Translations under genes and position numbers: made by a program
Shown here: in pieces, positions 1 to 6,000 of the stretch
How the letters are laid out: every line of letters starts with the position of its first letter
How positions within the stretch are numbered: position 1 is the stretch's first letter
Virus record (IMG/VR): IMGVR_UViG_3300037070_003355
Span: 1-35,254 of that record
Length of the DNA stretch: 35,254 bases
From: a virus
Strand: one strand, 5' to 3'
Notes under the pieces: model-generated
What the model was told of the DNA's origin: nothing
Seen by the model: the letters and a program-made list of their open reading frames with translations, nothing else
The model's database searches: none

Positions 1-1
1 C

Positions 2-55
2 GTCGCCGAACGGATCCTCGCCGACCAGGGCTGGGGAGCGTGGGACTGTGCCTGA
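2..55 (+). CDS. 3' end of an unidentified gene (partial)
   Basis: The window opens inside a reading frame that ends with TGA at 53-55. The visible 17 residues are VAERILADQGWGAWDCA. Nothing can be said about function from so short a tail. Its stop lies 10 bases before the ATG of the next small gene, so it is probably the upstream member of the same rightward operon that ends at the terminator near 800. The frame choice rests on the tight spacing to the next gene and on the absence of other good frames. Confidence 0.45.
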   Translation, partial: VAERILADQGWGAWDCA

Positions 56-65
56 GGATTATCCG

Positions 66-167
66 ATGTTGACCGACGACGGTCGCTGGTCCGTCGGCGA
101 GGTGCTCTGGATTGGTGGTGTCCTGCTGATGGGTGCCATCAGCCTGATCGGATGCTGGCGTGGGTGA
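66..167 (+). CDS. 33-aa single-span membrane peptide
   Basis: ATG at 66 to TGA at 165-167. A short polar N-terminus (MLTDDGRWS) is followed by one hydrophobic stretch of about 20 residues (roughly residues 12-30, VLWIGGVLLMGAISLIGCW), which predicts a single transmembrane helix. The next gene starts at a GTG (160) inside this gene's last codons, so the two are probably translationally coupled. No family is recognised. It is too short to be caught by most gene finders; real status is inferred from composition and operon packing. Confidence 0.5.
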   Translation: MLTDDGRWSVGEVLWIGGVLLMGAISLIGCWRG

Positions 168-348
168 GGAACCGCTGTTCGAATCCGAACCAGCGTGGCA
201 TGACGGAGAACACACGTGCTCCCTGTGCGGCGAGAAGTTCATCGGATGGGGCAACAACCCTGAACCACTCCGACGCTTCGATGATCGCTGCTGCGATGAC
301 TGCAACCAGTTCGTGGTCATCCCGGCGAGGATCGCGAGGATGCGGTAG
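160..348 (+). CDS. Small zinc-ribbon-like protein (62 aa)
   Basis: GTG start at 160, overlapping the upstream stop by 8 bases; stop TAG at 346-348. Four well-placed cysteines form two knuckles, C20-x2-C23 and C45-x2-C48, with an extra C44 beside the second. This spacing is typical of zinc ribbons that fold a small protein or bind nucleic acid or protein. The N-terminal 15 residues are acidic. Zinc binding is inferred from the pattern only. The gene is one of a run of tiny genes at the end of the rightward operon, several carrying CxxC pairs. The downstream reading frame begins inside its 3' end without an obvious start codon. Confidence 0.6.
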   Translation: MGEEPLFESEPAWHDGEHTCSLCGEKFIGWGNNPEPLRRFDDRCCDDCNQFVVIPARIARMR

Positions 349-500
349 CCAAGCAACACAACCACCCACTGGACGGGCGCCTCCACGGAGCGTGCCCGGC
401 CTGCGTCTACATCCGCATGATGACAACACCGAAGCGGATGCAGGCCCATCGAGAGATGGAGCAGAAGTCGGAACCCAAGCAAGGAAAGAAGGCAACATGA
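300..500 (+). CDS. Candidate small CPAC-motif ORF, start unclear
   Basis: A frame open from 300 to TGA at 498-500 encodes a protein-like sequence containing HGACPACVYIRMM, then a charged helix-like tail (KRMQAHREMEQK). The CPAC pair (codons at 393-404) resembles the zinc knuckles of its neighbours, and the stop overlaps the ATG of the next gene in an ATGA junction, as in real operon genes. The difficulty is the start. There is no ATG, GTG or TTG upstream of the CPAC codons in this frame, only CTG at 300; the first ATG is at 417, after the motif. Possibilities are a CTG start, a ribosomal frameshift from the 160-348 gene, or a sequence error. The 5' coordinate is only the frame limit. Confidence 0.35.
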   Translation: MQPVRGHPGEDREDAVAKQHNHPLDGRLHGACPACVYIRMMTTPKRMQAHREMEQKSEPKQGKKAT

Positions 501-670
501 ACATCTGCTGCGTGTGCCAAGCCGATGGCGTGCTCGAAGCAGCAGGCGGCTGGTACTGCATCGACCACCTCGATGACGGGTTCCTCGCCGTCGCCGACTA
601 CCTCGCTGTGATGCGTGGTTGGAACCGCGTCGAGACGCAGGATCAGCTACAACAGTGGCTTGCCCAATGA
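497..670 (+). CDS. Small CxxC-CxxH putative zinc-binding protein (57 aa)
   Basis: ATG at 497 is chosen because a purine-rich ribosome site (AAGGAAAGAAGG) sits just upstream; the longer frame reaching back to 152 has no coding character. The N-terminus carries C4-x2-C7 and C21-x2-H24 (in WYCIDH), a plausible four-ligand zinc site. The rest is a helical segment rich in Asp, Leu and Ala ending QWLAQ. It overlaps the frame upstream (ATGA) and the TTG start of the membrane peptide downstream. Small two-knuckle proteins like this are abundant in actinophage early regions; the molecular role is unknown. Confidence 0.65.
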   Translation: MNICCVCQADGVLEAAGGWYCIDHLDDGFLAVADYLAVMRGWNRVETQDQLQQWLAQ

Positions 671-773
671 GCGGCGGAGGTGGGACCCGGATGAAGGCAT
701 CGTCTTCATCGTCGTCGTCCTAGCTCTGATCTTCACCATCATGTTCTGGTTCATCAATCAACCTGTCCCTTGA
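660..773 (+). CDS. 37-aa single-span membrane peptide, TTG start
   Basis: TTG at 660 lies in the last codons of the preceding gene; TGA at 771-773. A charged N-terminus (MPNERRRWDPDEG) is followed by about 20 strongly hydrophobic residues (IVFIVVVLALIFTIMFWFI) and a short polar tail, predicting one transmembrane helix. It is the last gene before the terminator at 785-817. Its 3' half overlaps the 3' end of the minus-strand gene 720-983, so the two operons converge here. The start is inferred; no ATG occurs before the membrane segment. Confidence 0.45.
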   Translation: MPNERRRWDPDEGIVFIVVVLALIFTIMFWFINQPVP

Positions 774-983
774 GGACGCGTTCAGGCCCTCGTCCCCTTC
801 GGGGGGCGGGGGCCTTTGCGCGCCCGAAGTGGGGAACCAGTCATAGAACTGCTCGACGGTGAGCACGCCCATCAACAACAGTCCGAGGATGACCGTGAAT
901 GGTTGCGGGTCGACGTCGAAGATGGCGAGCACGATGATCAGGGCACCGAGCACGAACTTGGTGAACGTGATGACGGCGGCCAC
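720..983 (-). CDS. Two-span membrane protein, holin candidate (87 aa)
   Basis: GTG start at 983, stop TAG at 720-722. Two hydrophobic segments (about residues 7-23, TKFVLGALIIVLAIF, and 28-44, FTVILGLLLMGVLTVE) are separated by a short DVDPQ turn and followed by a long acidic, proline-rich soluble tail. This size and topology fit a class II/III-type phage holin, and the gene is the last of the late operon, in the same cassette as the endolysin at 1747-2520. There is no sequence signature that proves holin function. The tail-coding part overlaps the plus-strand terminator and the convergent gene 660-773. Confidence 0.6.
   Translation of the reverse strand: MAAVITFTKFVLGALIIVLAIFDVDPQPFTVILGLLLMGVLTVEQFYDWFPTSGAQRPPPPEGDEGLNASSRDRLIDEPEHDGEDQS
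785..817 (+). terminator. Intrinsic terminator with UUCG loop
   Basis: A 13-bp stem (785-797 with 802-814) closes a TTCG tetraloop at 798-801 and is followed by TTT. Two of the pairs are G-U wobbles when read as plus-strand RNA; the minus-strand RNA would have A-C mismatches at those positions. The element is therefore oriented to stop rightward transcription of the small-gene operon. It lies inside the 3' part of the convergent minus-strand gene 720-983. Confidence 0.8.
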
Positions 984-992
984 ATCGTGCTC

Positions 993-1067
993 TCAGATGA
1001 CGAAAGCGAACAGCAAGATGACGACGATGATCGCCAGGACAACGATCGCCAGGGTGGCGGTGTTCAC
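993..1067 (-). CDS. 24-aa hydrophobic peptide
   Basis: GTG start at 1067 overlaps the stop of the upstream gene; TGA at 993-995. Apart from a four-residue start (MNTA), nearly the whole peptide is one hydrophobic helix (IVVLAIIVVILLFAFVI). It sits between two small membrane-protein genes downstream of the endolysin. Tiny single-helix peptides in lysis cassettes can act as pinholin, holin or antiholin partners, but this is inference from place and composition. It is so short that chance coding cannot be excluded. Confidence 0.45.
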   Translation of the reverse strand: MNTATLAIVVLAIIVVILLFAFVI

Positions 1068-1240
1068 AACACCAGCCAGCCCAGGCTGACGGCGGCCAGG
1101 CCGAGCGAGGCGACGGTGGCCCACAGGGCACGGGGCTGGATCGCCCAGGCGACGGCGGCGGCACCGAGGAACAGGATCAAGGCGACGAGGAACATGACGT
1201 CGGCGAAGCCGGTGTTCCCCGATGAGATATCAGCGATCAT
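1064..1240 (-). CDS. Two-span small membrane protein, holin candidate (58 aa)
   Basis: ATG at 1240 overlaps the upstream stop in a TGATG junction; TGA at 1064-1066. The N-terminal 16 residues (MIADISSGNTGFADVM) are polar and acidic. Two hydrophobic stretches follow (FLVALILFLGAAAVAWAI and ATVASLGLAAVSLGWLVL) separated by a QPRALW turn. The peptide ends inside the second segment. This is compatible with a class II holin or with an antiholin partner of the neighbouring membrane proteins. Position directly after the lysis and small-basic-protein genes supports a lysis role; there is no family-level evidence. Confidence 0.55.
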   Translation of the reverse strand: MIADISSGNTGFADVMFLVALILFLGAAAVAWAIQPRALWATVASLGLAAVSLGWLVL

Positions 1241-1446
1241 CACTTCTTCTTTCGGGCGGTGCCCTTATACACAGCACCCTGTCGCACCGTGCTGCTCCCA
1301 GGGATGTACGCCCCTTTCGAGTTGGGGGGTCGACTTGCCCGTGACTGCGCAGCCATCTGGGCAACTGCTGGATCGTTCATCTTCGCGCTCTGACGGGCGG
1401 CAGCCCGCTGTCCCTGTGTCTTGGCTGGTGGTTTCTTGCTTGGCAT
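1240..1446 (-). CDS. Very basic small protein 3 (68 aa)
   Basis: The frame is open up to 1686, but ATG at 1446 is chosen because it overlaps the preceding gene's stop (TGATG) and has GGAAGAAG just upstream. The protein starts MPSKKPPAKTQGQR, is rich in Lys, Arg, Ala, Gln and Ser, and ends KGTARKKK. It has no hydrophobic core long enough for a membrane span and looks largely disordered. It is the third of three consecutive basic peptides between the endolysin and the holin candidates. Function is unknown; binding of nucleic acid or of an anionic cell-envelope polymer is conceivable. Confidence 0.6.
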   Translation of the reverse strand: MPSKKPPAKTQGQRAAARQSAKMNDPAVAQMAAQSRASRPPNSKGAYIPGSSTVRQGAVYKGTARKKK

Positions 1447-1601
1447 CACTTCTTCCTTCGGGTCACCGGCTTGGGCCGGGTGTATTTCGGATAGAGGGGT
1501 CGGAAGTTGGGGTCGCTGGAGGGGATCTGCCGTGATGTGGGCGCGGGCGCCTTCTTCAAGCTCTTGTCCTTCGACCCTGGCTTTCGAGGTGGCTGCGTCA
1601 C
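1446..1601 (-). CDS. Very basic small protein 2 (51 aa)
   Basis: GTG at 1601 is preferred over starts further upstream because a strong ribosome site (AGGAGGGGG) precedes it and because this start overlaps the stop of the 1598-1747 gene. The product is rich in Pro, Lys and Arg (MTQPPRKPGSKDKSLKK...) and ends KPVTRRKK. It has a short aromatic patch (RPLYPKYTRP) but no recognisable domain. It overlaps both neighbours by a few bases. Its place in a trio of basic, tail-ended peptides suggests related roles, though the three do not align clearly with one another outside their basic C-termini. Confidence 0.6.
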   Translation of the reverse strand: MTQPPRKPGSKDKSLKKAPAPTSRQIPSSDPNFRPLYPKYTRPKPVTRRKK

Positions 1602-1747
1602 TTCTTCCCCCTCCTGACAGCGGCGTTGGCCTGACGGATGGCTGACCCCGGTGAGGCACCGGACTTCTTGGTCGACGCATAGACATGGGACCACTGCCGT
1701 TTCTTCTTCGGCGTGTCGGCCTTCTTGGTGAACTTCTCAGCGGGCAT
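1598..1747 (-). CDS. Very basic small protein 1 (49 aa)
   Basis: ATG at 1747 overlaps the endolysin stop (TGATG) and has GGAGGTG upstream. The first 16 residues are mostly Lys, followed by RQWSHVYAST and SAIRQANAAVRRGKK. The pattern of a Trp/His/Val/Tyr patch, a short loop and an Ala-Asn-Ala-Val helix resembles a small module I associate with many phage proteins, in which a helix-turn-helix-like hairpin ends in a basic tail. That resemblance is from memory and weak. No catalytic residues are visible. Confidence 0.6.
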   Translation of the reverse strand: MPAEKFTKKADTPKKKRQWSHVYASTKKSGASPGSAIRQANAAVRRGKK

Positions 1748-2520
1748 CACACCTCCGGGATGCTGGCGATCCAATCATCCCAGTTGCGCTTGTTCAGGTA
1801 CAGCAGCGCACCATCGGCGGCCAGGTACTGCCAGCCCATCTCGTTGGACACATTGCGCTTGGTGTAGGGCCGGGCCGGGTCCAGCGAGTACTCGATCAGG
1901 TAGAAGTACGGACCATCGGTCCAGCGGGCGAGTAGCACGGCGGGGACTCCTGTCTGGATGCCGGGTGGTCCCGGTGGCGTGGGTGGAACCGGGGTCGGGG
2001 TCGGGGTCCACGGCACCAGGTATTCGGACCAGCGGGCGGAGACACGGACACCAGGGCAGATCGTCGGGGTCGTCCCCATCTCCGCATGCTTCTTCGTCGC
2101 GCAGGTCTTCGACAGCAGGCCGATGCCCTGCAGGAAGTGGCGCAGGTACCGGGTGCTACTGATCATCGCGTCAGTAGGGTTGTCGGCCACGCCGAGCAGC
2201 ATCAACACGCCGACCGCGGTGTCGTTGTTGTTCAACGAGTGGGCGGCCCGGTAACCCCCGGCGTACTCCCAGATCACACCTGCGGTGTCGACCACGTAGT
2301 TGTATTCCCAGGGTTTCTTGGCCGAGACGGCATAGCGCTGGATGCCCTGGATCTCGGACATGGAGTCACCGGGATCGCCGTAGTTGGGCGACGACCCGGT
2401 GTAGTGGATCGTCATCGTCGGACGGTTCGGGGCCAGCTTCGACCGTGGTGACCCGTTCGAGTTGGTCGGGGTCTGCCCCGGCCAGGTCTGCGAACGGGGC
2501 ACCATCGTCGGGGTACTCAC
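1747..2520 (-). CDS. Endolysin, N-acetylmuramoyl-L-alanine amidase (257 aa)
   Basis: This is the phage lysin predicted to cut the amide bond between N-acetylmuramic acid and L-alanine in host peptidoglycan. The N-terminal part (about 1-170) has the Amidase_2/PGRP pattern: IHYTG with H39, the strand YNYVVDTAGVIWE (about 73-85), AAHSLNN with H94, and H145...CPG with C155. H39, H145 and C155 match the zinc ligands of T7-lysozyme-type amidases. A Pro/Thr linker (about 172-188) joins a C-terminal segment of about 70 residues rich in Trp and Tyr, probably a cell-wall-binding domain of a type I do not recognise. GTG at 2520 is chosen: it overlaps the upstream stop, and the frame above it is low-complexity arginine-rich. 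There is no signal peptide, so export would need a holin. Confidence 0.85.
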   Translation of the reverse strand: MSTPTMVPRSQTWPGQTPTNSNGSPRSKLAPNRPTMTIHYTGSSPNYGDPGDSMSEIQGIQRYAVSAKKPWEYNYVVDTAGVIWEYAGGYRAAHSLNNNDTAVGVLMLLGVADNPTDAMISSTRYLRHFLQGIGLLSKTCATKKHAEMGTTPTICPGVRVSARWSEYLVPWTPTPTPVPPTPPGPPGIQTGVPAVLLARWTDGPYFYLIEYSLDPARPYTKRNVSNEMGWQYLAADGALLYLNKRNWDDWIASIPEV

Positions 2521-2597
2521 TCCAGTGCGTCGACCTCTTCGGCGTCGTCGCCCTCGTCGTCTCCGCCTTCTTCGGTCTCGACCGGTTCGTCGCTCAT
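2517..2597 (-). CDS. 26-aa acidic peptide
   Basis: ATG at 2597, TGA at 2517-2519. The peptide (MSDEPVETEEGGDDEGDD, then AEEVDALE) is almost entirely acidic and would be disordered. The start overlaps the upstream gene's stop (ATGA) and the stop overlaps the endolysin's GTG, so it bridges the two genes without a gap. It may matter mainly as a coupling ORF for endolysin translation or as an acidic peptide; neither can be tested from sequence. Confidence 0.5.
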   Translation of the reverse strand: MSDEPVETEEGGDDEGDDAEEVDALE

Positions 2598-2752
2598 GAG
2601 TCCTCGAATTCGTAGACGTGGAAGGTCTTGTCGACGTCGGGCCCACGGGCCTGACCGATCTTCTCGCCCTTCTCCAATTGTTCCTTCGACGCGCCCGACG
2701 GATTCTTCACCGCCTTCGTCGCCTTGGGTTCCTCAGTCTTCTCCGTAGCCAT
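2594..2752 (-). CDS. Small Lys/Glu-rich hypothetical protein (52 aa)
   Basis: ATG at 2752 follows a near-perfect ribosome site (AAGGAGGAAC), the strongest in this part of the operon. The protein is charged (MATEKTEEPKATKAVKNPSG) with a short ordered-looking end, DKTFHVYEFEDS. There are no membrane segments or cysteines. It is separated from the gene before it by 30 bases, one of the few real gaps in the late operon, and overlaps the acidic peptide after it. Family not recognised. Confidence 0.65.
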   Translation of the reverse strand: MATEKTEEPKATKAVKNPSGASKEQLEKGEKIGQARGPDVDKTFHVYEFEDS

Positions 2753-2782
2753 GTGTTCCTCCTTGTTGTCGATCGGGCCTGT

Positions 2783-3010
2783 TCATTCTTCGACTTCTCC
2801 GAGCGGTGCCCACCACTCGTTGACCAGCACGGGGTCGATACCGACCTCGACGGCGGCGGGGATCAGCACCAGGTCGAACCACTCCTGGCTGATGCTGCTG
2901 ATGTTGCCGAAGTTCCCCTCTTCCCAGCCGGGGGGCAGGTATGGGACGAGCACCACCGGGTACGTCGGGGCGCCGTCCTCGCCGGGGATGAGAAGAACGA
3001 TCTGGTTCAT
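2783..3010 (-). CDS. Hypothetical protein, possible virion or fibre accessory (75 aa)
   Basis: ATG at 3010 overlaps the stop of the 1340-aa fibre gene (ATGA); the longer frame above it is arginine-rich noise. The product begins MNQIVLLIPGEDGAPTYPVV and has alternating hydrophobic and acidic residues with several Trp near the end (EWWAPLGEVEE). It looks like a compact beta-rich protein without membrane spans. Overlap with the tail fibre gene suggests co-production with it, for example as a fibre chaperone or capping subunit, but this is inference from position only. Confidence 0.65.
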   Translation of the reverse strand: MNQIVLLIPGEDGAPTYPVVLVPYLPPGWEEGNFGNISSISQEWFDLVLIPAAVEVGIDPVLVNEWWAPLGEVEE

Positions 3011-6000
3011 GCCATGTTCTTCACGATGATGTCGTCGACGTAGTAGGTGATGACGCCGCCGGAGCCGCCGGTCTTGTGGGTCATGAGGAGTCCGCCGCCG
3101 GGGAGCGGCGACGGGTCGGTCCACTCGAAATGCCACGTCGACGGCTCGGGCGAGGCGTCGGCCCACCAGCGACCGCGGACGACGTTGACGAGTCGCTCCA
3201 CCTTCCAGTGCAGGACGGTGCTGGAGGTGAGGGCGAACCCGAGAGTGCCCGTCGCCTGGTTGGTGCCGCTGCGGTGGAACGACCAGCCGCCGCCGTTCTC
3301 CAATTCGACACCGTAGTGGAGGCTGGCACGGCAGAAGGTGAAGGACTGCCAGCCGCCGATCGACGTGGTTGAAGCCTGAGTGTCGAACGTGATCTGGACG
3401 GCGGTCGGAGTTGGTTCATCGACGCCGCACCAGCAGGCAACTTCGTTGTAGGCGCCTGAGCCGGTGACCCAGGCACCACGGTTGCCTTGGATTGTCGGCT
3501 TCGCACCGTTTTCGAGGTAGGTCAATCCGGCGGCGGGTGGGCCGGATGTCTTGTTGGCCCACGGCGTGCCGTCGGCGCCGGTGTACGTCTCCTGGTAGAC
3601 GATGACCCCGCCGGACGGTGGCACCGGGGTGGCCGACATCGTGGCGCTGTAGCTGCTCGGACCGAGAGGGTTGACGGCGGCGACCTGGAAGTCGTAGCCG
3701 GTGTTGTTGGTCAGACCGGTGACGGCGATCGTGGTGGCGGCCGAAGCGGAGTGGGAGAAGGTGTTCCACGATCCCGGCCCAGCGGTGGTGCGGTACTGGA
3801 CCGTGTAGTCGGTGATGGCCGAGCCGCCGGTGGCACCCGCCGTCCAGGTCAGGGTGACAGCGGTGTCGCCGGGTGTCGCCGTGGTCAGGGTCGGAGCGGA
3901 CGGTGCCACGGCCAGGTTGGGGACACCGATGGTGAAGGCCACCCACGGACGGGTCGTCGGGTTGTTGGTGAACGTGCCGGGGTTCTCGGATGTGGTGTCG
4001 CCGGTCTTGCTGCCGACACCCAACGCCACCGATGAGGTCGAGGACGCCGACACGTCCCGGTACTGCTCGGTGTAACCAGAAGGCACGGACGTGATCGTGT
4101 TGCCGGTCGTCAGGTCGACCGCTTCGGCGGCGAGCCACAACCAGGCCCGAGCCGTGCCGGGGTTGAGGTTCGGCGGGTCGGCGTTGCCGGTGGAGTTCGT
4201 CGTGTCGGCCACCTGGATGTCCAAGATGGAGACCACGGTGTGCTGAGTGATGCGTGCAGTCCAGGCGCAGTAGTCCTGCGACGGGCCGGTGATCGTCAGG
4301 TTGTCGGTGCCGGTGCCGTCAGCGATGCGCCCGAACGCCGACAACCTGACCACGTTGGACCCTTGTAGCTGGGTGCGGATCTCGGTCCAGCCGGTCGACG
4401 GTGTGTGCGTCCCGGCCGAGCCGTTGAGGTCGGAAGCGGCGATGGAGATGAGCAGGTTCCCGGCGACGATGCCGGTCGGCATGGTGATCGCCTGGGTGCC
4501 CATCGACGTGCCCTTCTCAGTGATGTCCTGAGCAGCGATCGTGGGGAAGAGCACGGACGGTGTGGCGGAGAGCACGTTCGAGGCGGTGCCGGTACCGACC
4601 GGGTTGATACCCGACACCCGGTAGTAGCGGATGGTCCCGTTGGTCAGACCGGTGTCGGTGTAGGTGAGCACGACACCGGTCGTGGTGACCGTGCTCCAGC
4701 CGGTGGTGCCGTTGGCCGACCACTCGATGAGGTAGCCGGTGGTGGCCGACGTGCCTGCGGTCCCCGCCGTCCAGGCCAAGGCGACCGTGGTGTTGCCAGC
4801 GGTCGCCGAGTTGAGGGTCGGAGCGCCGGGAGCGGTCGGCAGGAACGGTGTGGTCGACAGCACGTTCGAGGCGGCGCTGAGACCGACCGAGTTCTCGGCC
4901 TTGACCCGGTAGTAGCGGATGACACCGTTGGTCAGGCCGGTCACCGTGTAGCTCAGACCGGTTCCGCTGGTGTCAGGAGCGATCGCCGTCCAGCCGGTGG
5001 TGCCGTTGGCCGACACCTCGATGTCGTAGTCAGTGATGGTGGCACCGCCACTGGAGGACGGAGCGGTCCACGTCAGGGTGATCTGAGTGTTGCCGGGGAC
5101 GGCACTGACGAGCGTCGGCGCAGTCGGCACATACGGGCCACCCGCCCACTTGTTCGTCAGGTAGGTCTCCATCGCCTGACGCTGGGTGGTGGTGAGCGTG
5201 GCGTGGAACACAGCCCACTCAGGCATCACCCCGGAGAAGTGGTAGTGGTGATGCGAATGCGAACCGATAAGCGGAGTCGCCTGGGGCATGTTCGTTCCCC
5301 GGTTGCCAGCCCACACCGACACCCCGTCCTTCCAGATCTGCGACCGGTAACTGTCGAACAGCACGGTCCAGACGTGCAGCCCGAGGGCGTCGATCCCGGT
5401 GTCGAACGTCCCTTCGGGGCCGACCACCAAGGTGCCAGTAGCCGAAATCTCCATGAGGGCTGGCAGGAAGAGGCCGTGCTGGCCGGGTGCCGAGAAGCCG
5501 GGGGGGCCGTCGCCGCCTGCCGGGTCGGGGTCCATCACCCAGCAGATGGTGCGGGGCTTGCCACCGGATGACGCGAGCAGGGTCGTCGCCATGAAGTGGT
5601 CGGCCGCCCACAGCATCGTCGTCAGCCCGCCGATGTCTTCGGTGTAGGTCGGCTCGCTGTGGTACTCGCCGGTCGGCGCGTTGAAGATGTAGCGCTTGGT
5701 TCCGAGATCACGCCATTGGGTGACCGTCGACCCGGACAGCGACAGCGTTGATGCCTCCGAAGAGTCGAGCCAGAACTGCATCTTCGGCAGCGACGCCGGA
5801 GAGAATCCTCCAGTCGCGTTGTAGGTGAAGTCGACCGGTTCGGACTCGTAGGCGCCGACGATGACCGACACCGGCTGCACGGACACCACCCCGCCCGGCC
5901 CGGCCGGGGTGACGAACGTCAGCGTCGTCCCCGATGTCACGGTGACGGATCCGGCTGCGATGGTGGTGGCGCCAATGCGAACCGAGGTGGCGCCGACAGC

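Noticed and set aside
4405-5571. Plus-strand frame of 388 codons opposite the fibre gene
   Set aside because: Antisense to clear FN3-domain coding sequence; composition (Gly, Arg, Val, Asp) is typical of a GC-frame shadow.
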